Source: Candidatus Pantoea persica
GTDB taxonomy: Bacteria > Pseudomonadota > Gammaproteobacteria > Enterobacterales > Enterobacteriaceae
Length of the DNA: 64,000 nt
Direction: 5' to 3'
Assembly: GCF_013753875.1 (NCBI RefSeq)
Contig: NZ_SMDS01000018.1
Location: 279,359-343,358 of the forward strand
Shown here piece after piece: positions 55,710 to 64,000 of the stretch (positions are counted from its first letter, which is position 1; every line of letters begins with the position of its first letter). The notes beneath the pieces are model-generated. The model was not told the origin of the DNA and did not search any database. It saw only the letters and a program-made list of their open reading frames with translations. A program made the translations under genes and the position numbers.

Positions 55710-56006
55710 ATGTTCGAACAACGCGTAAATTCTGACGTACTGACCGTTTCTACCGTTAATTCACAGGATCAGGTGACGCAAAAGCCTCTGCGTGATTCGG
55801 TAAAACAGGCATTGAAGAACTATTTTGCTCAACTGAACGGTCAGGATGTCAATGACCTGTATGAGCTGGTACTGGCTGAAGTCGAGCAGCCCCTGTTGGA
55901 CATGGTGATGCAGTATACCCGTGGCAACCAGACCCGTGCTGCGCTGATGATGGGTATCAACCGTGGTACTCTGCGTAAGAAGCTGAAAAAATACGGTATG
56001 AACTGA
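55710..56006 (+). CDS. fis: nucleoid-associated factor Fis
   Basis: A complete 98-residue protein matching E. coli Fis throughout. The N-terminal beta-hairpin arm ([15 protein letters not shown]) contacts invertases, a central helix pair dimerises, and the C-terminal helix-turn-helix [29 protein letters not shown] binds DNA. Fis activates rRNA operons such as the one at the right end of this window and shapes the nucleoid. It is the second gene of the dusB-fis unit and is closed by a strong terminator. Intact beside a dead dusB. Confidence 0.98.
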
Positions 56007-56030
56007 TTTCTGGTTTATGCGTTAAATGAC

Positions 56031-56055
56031 GCCAGCCCTGGGGCTGGCGTTTTTA
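56031..56055 (+). terminator. intrinsic terminator after fis
   Basis: GCCAGCCC and GGGCTGGC form an 8-bp stem with a TG loop, followed by GTTTTTATTT. A strong Rho-independent terminator 24 nt past the fis stop. Confidence 0.92.
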
Positions 56056-56516
56056 TTTGTGCGACATCGCTTATTTGCACCTGAAAGCGTGAAACGGTTT
56101 CCAGATAAATCATCATCTGCGTTACAATCGCCGCCGCATTTATTTCTTTTTGCGCTATCTGCCTTCCCGCCTTTTTTGCCCTGCTGTCTGCCCTGTGCCA
56201 GCGCTGACGCGTGTTGCATCATTTTCCTTCACAAAACTCTCTGTCTACGTCACTTCCTGAGCTGTGGCTCACATTGCTTCCATATAGTGAAACTATTGGC
56301 ACTAATTGTGATCGCGGCGACTCGCTTTGCTTCCTTTTAGTGTGCTGCTTTCCGAATACTTCAGTTTATTAAGAGATCTTTCCCGTCCGTTATCTACTCT
56401 GCAAACCTTACATTGGCTTTGCAGAGCTAAGCGTGGCTGACCGCCACAGACAGGCCATTGCGCACTGCAGGTGCGCATCAAACATAACAAGATAATTACG
56501 CCATACAGGATACTTT
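56056..56516. promoter_or_regulatory. fis-aapJ intergenic region
   Basis: About 460 bases without a gene. It should contain the promoter of the aapJQMP operon. A purine-rich patch before ATG 56517 is a plausible but unremarkable ribosome-binding site. E. coli has other genes (yhdJ, yhdU, the acrEF cluster) between fis and this transporter; none has a visible remnant here. Confidence 0.5.
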
Positions 56517-57541
56517 ATGAAAAAGATGATGCTCTCCACGATGGTCGTCGCCGCTACGCTCTTTACGGTAACCCAGCAGGCGCACACCGGTACCACGCTG
56601 GACGCAATCAAGAAAAAAGGTTTTGTGCAGTGCGTTATCAGCGACGGGCTGCCGGGCTTCTCCTGTGCCGACGCCAGCGGCAAGTTCTCTGGTATTGACG
56701 TGGATGTCTGCCGCGCCGCCGCGACCGCGGTGTTCGGCGATGCCGGCAAAGTGAAATATACCCTGCTGATGGCCAAGGAGCGCTTTATCGCTCTGCTGTC
56801 GGGGGAAGTTGATATCCTGTCGCGCAATACGACCTGGACCTCTTCTTGCGATGGCGGCACGGGCTTCCTGTTTGCGGGCGTGAACTATTACGACAGCATC
56901 GGCTTCCTGCCCCACCAGAAGCGGGCCTGAAAAGCGCGAAAGAGCTGGACGGCGCCACCGTCTGTATTCAGGCGGGTACCGATACCGAGCTGAACGTCGA
57001 GGATTACTTCAAAGACAACAAAATGCAGTACACGCCGGTGACCTTCGACCGCTCTGACGAGTCGGCGAAAGCGCTCGACAGCGGCCGCTGCGATACGCTC
57101 GCCTCCGATCAGTCGCAGCTCTATGCGCTGCGCATCAAGCTGGGCAAGCTAGATGAGTTTATCGTGCTGCCGGAAGTTATTTCCAAAGAGCCGCTGGGTC
57201 CGGCGGTACGTCGCGGTGACGACGACTGGTCCACCATCGTGAAGTGGTCGCTCTTCGCGATGCTGAACGCCGAAGAGATGGGCATCAGCTCGAAGAACGT
57301 CGATCAGATGGTAGCGAAGCCGTCCTCGCCGGATATGGCGCATCTGCTGGGCGCCGAGGGCGACTTCGGCAAGGATCTGAAGCTGGACGACAAGTGGGCC
57401 TACAACATCATCAAGCAGGTCGGCAACTATCAGGAAGTGTTTGACCGCAATGTGGGCAAGGACAGTGTGCTGAAAATCGCCCGCGGCCAGAACGCGTTGT
57501 GGAACCAGGGCGGCATCCAGTATGCCCCGCCGGTTCGCTAA
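56517..57541 (+). pseudogene. aapJ-like, amino-acid ABC transporter periplasmic binding protein (one frameshift)
   Basis: Equivalent to E. coli YhdW and rhizobial AapJ, a family-3 solute-binding protein for L-amino acids. From ATG 56517: a signal peptide (MKKMMLSTMVVAATLFTVTQQAHT), GTTLDAIKKKGFVQC, SGIDVDVCRAAATAVFG and GEVDILSRNTTWTSS. A single base is missing near 56925, so the frame ends at HQKRA. The other frame resumes at GLKSAKELDGATVCIQAGTDTELNVEDYFKDN and is open to TAA at 57539-57541 (GQNALWNQGGIQYAPPVR). One lesion only, but it removes half of the protein. First gene of a four-gene operon whose other members are also broken. Confidence 0.92.
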
Positions 57542-57556
57542 TCTCGCACGTCAACG

Positions 57557-57579
57557 GAACGCCGCCTCGCGCGGCGTTC
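57557..57579 (+). other. stem-loop between aapJ and aapQ
   Basis: GAACGCCGC and GCGGCGTTC pair perfectly over 9 bp with a 5-nt loop, 16 nt after the aapJ stop. No T-run follows. Such hairpins after binding-protein genes often stabilise the upstream mRNA and reduce read-through into permease genes, giving excess binding protein. The structure is seen; the role is inferred. Confidence 0.6.
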
Positions 57580-57608
57580 TGCCTGAGTTTTGTTTCTGAG
57601 GTTCCAAC

Positions 57609-58750
57609 ATGTTACAACGCCCAACCGTGAAAAGGGATATTTCATTCGGTAATCCCACGGTTCACGCCTGGCTTTACCAGATTATCGCCATCGTCTCGGT
57701 ATTTGTCGTGGTAGGTTATCTGATCCATAACACTGTGATTAACCTTGCCAGCCGCGGTATTACGTCCGGTTTTGGCTTTCTTGAGCGCAGCGCCGGATTC
57801 GGCATCGTCCAGCATTTGATCGATTACAGCGAAGGCGATACCTATGCGCGCGTCTTCCTGGTAGGACTGACCAATACCCTGCTGGTTTCTGCGCTCTGTA
57901 TCGTTTTTGCCTCGCTGCTGGGCTTTTTTGTCGGACTGGTTCGGCTGTCGGATAACTGGCTGCTGCGTAAGCTCTCTACCCTCTATATCGAAATATTCCG
58001 CCGCTGCTGCAGATCTTTTTCTGGTACTTCGCGGTGCTGCGCAACCTGCCTGGCCCGCGCCAGGCGGCGCTAGAGGCCTTTGGCCTAGCCTTTGTCAGCA
58101 ACCGCGGCCTCTATGTGCCCTGGCCGCAGTATACGCCCGGTAGCTGGCCCTCTCTAATTGCGCTGGCGGCCGCGGGCAGCTATGCGCTGTTTCGCTATCA
58201 CCGCCAGTATCAGCTCAAGACCGGCCAGCTGCGCCGCACATGGCTAGCCGCTATCGCGATGTTTGTGCTTTTTCCCGTGCTGGCGCATCTCGGCTTCGGC
58301 GCCGCCACCCATTGGGACGTACCGACGCTTCGTAGATTTAACTTCCGCGGCGGCTTCATCATGATACTAGAGCTGGCGGCGCTGACGCTGGCGCTCTCTG
58401 TCTATACCTCGTCATTTATCGCCGAAGTGATCCGCGCCGGCATTCAGTCGGTGCCGCACGGCCAGCATGAAGCCGCCCGCGCTCTTAGGCTGCCGAATCC
58501 GGTCACGCTGCGCCAGGTGATCATTCTGCCGCTGACCAGCCAGTACCTCAATATTGTAAAAAACTCGTCGCTGGCCGCCGCTATCGGTTACCCCGATATG
58601 GTGTCGCTGTTTGCCGGCACGGTGTTGAACCAGACCGGGCAGGCGATCGAAACCATCTCCATTACCATGGGCGTTTACCTGGTGATGAGCCTAGTGATTT
58701 CGCTGTTGATGAACCTCTATAACCGCAAGATTGCGCTGGTTGAGCGTTAA
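57609..58750 (+). pseudogene. aapQ-like, amino-acid ABC transporter permease (frameshift)
   Basis: Equivalent to E. coli YhdX and AapQ. From ATG 57609: MLQRPTVKRDISFGNPTVHAWLYQIIAI, then membrane segments through LVGLTNTLLVSALCIVFASLLGFFVGL. Near 57990 a small deletion shifts the frame in the segment IEIFRNIPPLLQIFFWYF. The second frame is open from there to TAA at 58748-58750, including the permease EAA loop (SVPHGQHEAARALRLPNPVTLRQVIILP) and the last helices. One disabling lesion is seen. Confidence 0.9.
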
Positions 58751-58759
58751 GAGAGCGAG

Positions 58760-59875
58760 ATGACGATGTCAGTGACTACACAGGAAAACGCGCCGACTGC
58801 CTCGACGCCGCTCAACCGCGCTTGGCTCTGGGCACGCAAGAACCTCTTTTCCAGCTGGTTCAATACGCTGCTGACGCTGTTTAGCCTCTGGTTGATGTGG
58901 CAGGTGATCCCGCCCGCGCTGGAGCGGCTGGTGTTTCAGGCTAACTGGATTGGCGAGACGCGCGCCGACTGCACCAAAGAGGGCGCCTGCTGGGTGTTTA
59001 TTCATGCCCGTTTCGGCCAGTTTATGTATGGGCTCTATCCGCATGAGCTGCGCTGGCGCATCAATCTGGCGCTGGTGCTGGGAGTGCTCTCCATCGCACC
59101 GATGTTTGTTAAAAGGCTGCCTTTCCGCGGCCGCTATCTGGCCTGCTGAGCGGTGATCTATCCCCTGCTCGTCTGGCTGCTGATGTATGGCGGCTATCTG
59201 GGGCTGGAGCGGGTCGAAACGCGCCAGTGGGGCGGATTGACACTGACGCTGATTATTGCTGCCGTCGGCATCGCCGGCGCGTTGCCGCTCGGCATTCTGC
59301 TGGCGCTGGGACGCGCCGCTCGCACATGCCGGTAGTGCGCACGCTGTCGGTGATTTTCATCGATTTCTGGCGCGGCGTGCCCCTTATCACCACCGTGCTG
59401 TTTATGTCATCGGTTATGCTGCCGCTGTTTATGGCGGAAGGCACCACCATTGATAAGCTGGTACGCGCACTGGTTAGGGTGATTCTGTTTCAAGTCGGCC
59501 TATGTCGCGGAGGTAGTGCGCGGCGGTTTGCAGGCGTTGCCGAAGGATCAGTATGAGGCCGCAGAGTCGCTGGCGCTCGGCTACTGGAAAACCCAGATGC
59601 TGGTTATTCTGTCGCACGCAGGCGCTGAAGCTCACGATTACCGGACTGGTGAACACCATTATCGCGCGGTTCAGGGATACCAGCCTGGTGATCATTATCG
59701 GTCTGTTCGATCTTTTCAGCAGCGTACAGCAGGCGACGGTCGATCCCGCCTAGTTAGGGATGTTGACCGAAGCTACGTGTTCGCCGCGCTGGTCTACTGG
59801 ATTTTTTATTTTAGCATGTCGCGCTATAGCCAGCATCTAGAAAAGCGCTTTCACACCGAGCGTAAATCGCACTGA
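58760..59875 (+). pseudogene. aapM-like, amino-acid ABC transporter permease (stops and frameshifts)
   Basis: Equivalent to E. coli YhdY and AapM. From ATG 58760: a cytoplasmic start, then FNTLLTLFSLWLMWQVIPPALERLVF. TGA at 59147-59149 replaces a family Trp. The frame shifts near 59320, 59495 and 59620, and TAG at 59751-59753 replaces another Trp before the ending [26 protein letters not shown] and TGA at 59873-59875. The EAA loop ([24 protein letters not shown]) is still visible in one frame. At least five lesions make it the most damaged gene of the operon. Confidence 0.9.
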
Positions 59876-59883
59876 GGTTTTTT

Positions 59884-60640
59884 ATGACACAACATATACA
59901 CCAGAACGCTGATGCGATGATGATTTCGCTCGAGAACGTCAATAAGTGGTACGGGCAGTTCCACGTGCTGAAGAACATTAATCTACAGGTGAAGCCTCGC
60001 GAACGCATCGTGCTGTGCGGCCCGTCCGGCTCCGGTAAATCGACAACGATACACTGCCAATCATCTGGAAGAGCATCAGCAGGGCCGCATCGTGGTTGAC
60101 GGCATTCACCTCAACGATGACGTGCGCAATATTGAGCGCGTGCGTACTGAAGTCGGCATGGTGTTCCAGCACTTCAAACTGTTTCCGCATCTTACCGTGC
60201 TGTAGAACTGTACGCTGGCGCCCATCTGGGTGTGTAAGTCCTCGAAAAAAAGAAGCGGAAGAGCTGGCGATGCACTATCTGCAGCGCGTGCGCATTGCCG
60301 AGCGCATAAGTTTCCAGGACAGCTCTCTGGCGGGCAGCAGCAGCGCGTGGCTATCGCGCGCTCGCTCTGTATGAAGCCGAAAATCATGCTGTTTGATGAG
60401 CCGATTTCGGCGCTGGATCCCGAAATGGTTAAAGAGGTGCTCGATACGATGATTGGGCTGGCGGAAGATGGCATGACGATGCTGTGCGTAACGCATGAGA
60501 TGGGCTTTGCGCGCACCGTGGCCGATCGCGTGATCTTCATGGATCGCGGCGAAATTGTCGAGATGGCACCGCCGGAGACGTTTTTCTCAAATCCAACCTC
60601 TGAGCGTACCCGCACCTTTCTGTCTCAGGTTATCCACTAA
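59884..60640 (+). pseudogene. aapP-like, amino-acid ABC transporter ATPase (frameshifts and TAG)
   Basis: Equivalent to E. coli YhdZ and AapP. From ATG 59884: MISLENVNKWYGQFHVLKNINLQV and Walker A GPSGSGKST. A frameshift near 60057 follows. The next frame carries NHLEEHQQGRIVVDGIHL and the Q-loop MVFQHFKLFPHLTVL, then TAG at 60203-60205 (family Glu), and shifts near 60245 and 60325 around the signature. The last frame holds [14 protein letters not shown], Walker [16 protein letters not shown] and the switch His of [11 protein letters not shown], ending at TAA 60638-60640. The ATPase domain cannot be made whole. Confidence 0.92.
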
Positions 60641-60713
60641 GGCTGAAGGCTGGATCGCTGCCCCGGACAGGTTCCGGTTTTTTTTCTGGATGAAAAAGGC
60701 AGAACGCGGACGT

Positions 60714-60745
60714 AAAAAAGCCCCTGCGTCAGCAGGGGGCTTTTT
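60714..60745. terminator. bidirectional terminator between aapP and the rRNA operon
   Basis: A stem of GCCCCTGC with GCAGGGGGC (60720-60740) is flanked by six A on the left and five T on the right, so it works in both directions. On the minus strand it ends the rRNA operon just past 5S; on the plus strand it ends aapJQMP. Confidence 0.9.
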
Positions 60746-60753
60746 CGGGTTGG

Positions 60754-60873
60754 ATGCCTGGCAGTTTCCTACTCTCGCGTGGGGAGGCCCCGCACTACCA
60801 TCGGCGCTACGGCGTTTCACTTCTGAGTTCGGCATGGGGTCAGGTGGGACCGCCGCGCTAAGGCCGCCAGGCA
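60754..60873 (-). rRNA. rrf: 5S ribosomal RNA
   Basis: A 120-nt gene on the minus strand. The mature 5' end TGCCTGGCGGCC is at 60873 and the 3' end GCCAGGCAT at 60754, which pair as the terminal helix. The internal GACCCCATGCCGAACTCAG and CGCCGATGGTAGT segments match enterobacterial 5S rRNA. It lies 92 nt after 23S and before a strong terminator. Confidence 0.97.
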
Positions 60874-60965
60874 AATTCTGTTGCTCCGCGCCGCCCGCCG
60901 GGCCGCGCAGATCTGTCCGTCACAAGCTGAAAATATCGCGTCTCGCAAAACGCCTCTGGCGTTGT

Positions 60966-63869
<2,904 letters not shown>

Positions 63870-64000
63870 TCACAACCCACAGGCGTCTTGCGACGCTGCG
63901 GATGTGAAAATTTGAAAGACTCAAACACATCGCTATCTCAATCCTGTTGCGGGGAATGAACGCGACGTGTCGTTTCAGTTTTCAGCTTGTTCCGGATTGT
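63870..64000 (-). other. start of the 16S-23S internal transcribed spacer
   Basis: The last 131 bases lie upstream of 23S on the minus strand and belong to the spacer and the processing stem around 23S. No tRNA gene is visible in this part. Whether the operon carries tRNA-Glu or tRNA-Ile/Ala must be decided from the sequence beyond the window. Confidence 0.85.

Overview
The window is chromosomal DNA of a gamma-proteobacterium of the order Enterobacterales. Nearly every gene has a recognisable E. coli counterpart and most lie in E. coli order. The GC-rich coding sequence, aroQ directly upstream of accBC, msrPQ next to it and an aaeRXAB cluster fit the Erwiniaceae (Pantoea/Mixta/Erwinia type) or a related host-associated lineage such as Sodalis. 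The genus cannot be settled by eye.

The dominant feature is ongoing gene decay. About twenty genes carry premature stops, frameshifts or deletions. Their neighbours for replication, translation, cell wall and fatty-acid synthesis are intact, often to the exact family length. This selectivity argues against sequencing error and for a recently host-restricted symbiont or similar lineage in early genome reduction. Of 28 in-frame premature stops that I could place, 23 are TAG.

Region 1 (1-24.7 kb) matches the E. coli aidB to mscM block (about 94 min). It holds aidB (broken), rlmB, rnr, nsrR (broken), purA, yjeT (broken), hflC, hflK, hflX, hfq, miaA, mutL, amiB (nonsense near its end), tsaE, nnr (broken), queG (broken), one tRNA-Gly, orn, rsgA, psd and mscM (broken).

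Region 2 (24.7-60.7 kb) matches the E. coli mdh to rrnD block (about 72 min), so a rearrangement relative to E. coli lies between mscM and mdh. It holds mdh, argR with two ARG boxes, a dead DUF1471 gene, yhcN, yhcO, a succinate-semialdehyde dehydrogenase gene, aaeBAX, aaeR, tldD, yhdP, rng, maf/yhdE (broken, with a 7-bp tandem repeat expanded nine times), mreDCB, csrD (broken), msrPQ (broken), aroQ, accBC, yhdT (broken), panF (broken), prmA, an alpha carbonic anhydrase (broken), dusB (broken), fis, and the amino-acid ABC transporter aapJQMP (all four broken).

Region 3 (60.7-64 kb) is the 3' part of an rRNA operon on the minus strand: terminator, 5S, complete 23S and part of the 16S-23S spacer. 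It occupies the position of rrnD in E. coli.

Functionally, what survives is RNA turnover and ribosome maturation (rnr, rng, orn, rlmB, rsgA, hfq, prmA), central metabolism (purA, mdh, accBC, aroQ, psd), envelope building (mreBCD, yhdP) and mismatch repair (mutL). What is being lost is stress response (aidB, nsrR, msrPQ, mscM), two tRNA modifications (queG, dusB), metabolite repair and detoxification (nnr, maf), nutrient import (panF, aapJQMP) and a regulatory-RNA decay factor (csrD). No mobile element, CRISPR array or prophage was seen.
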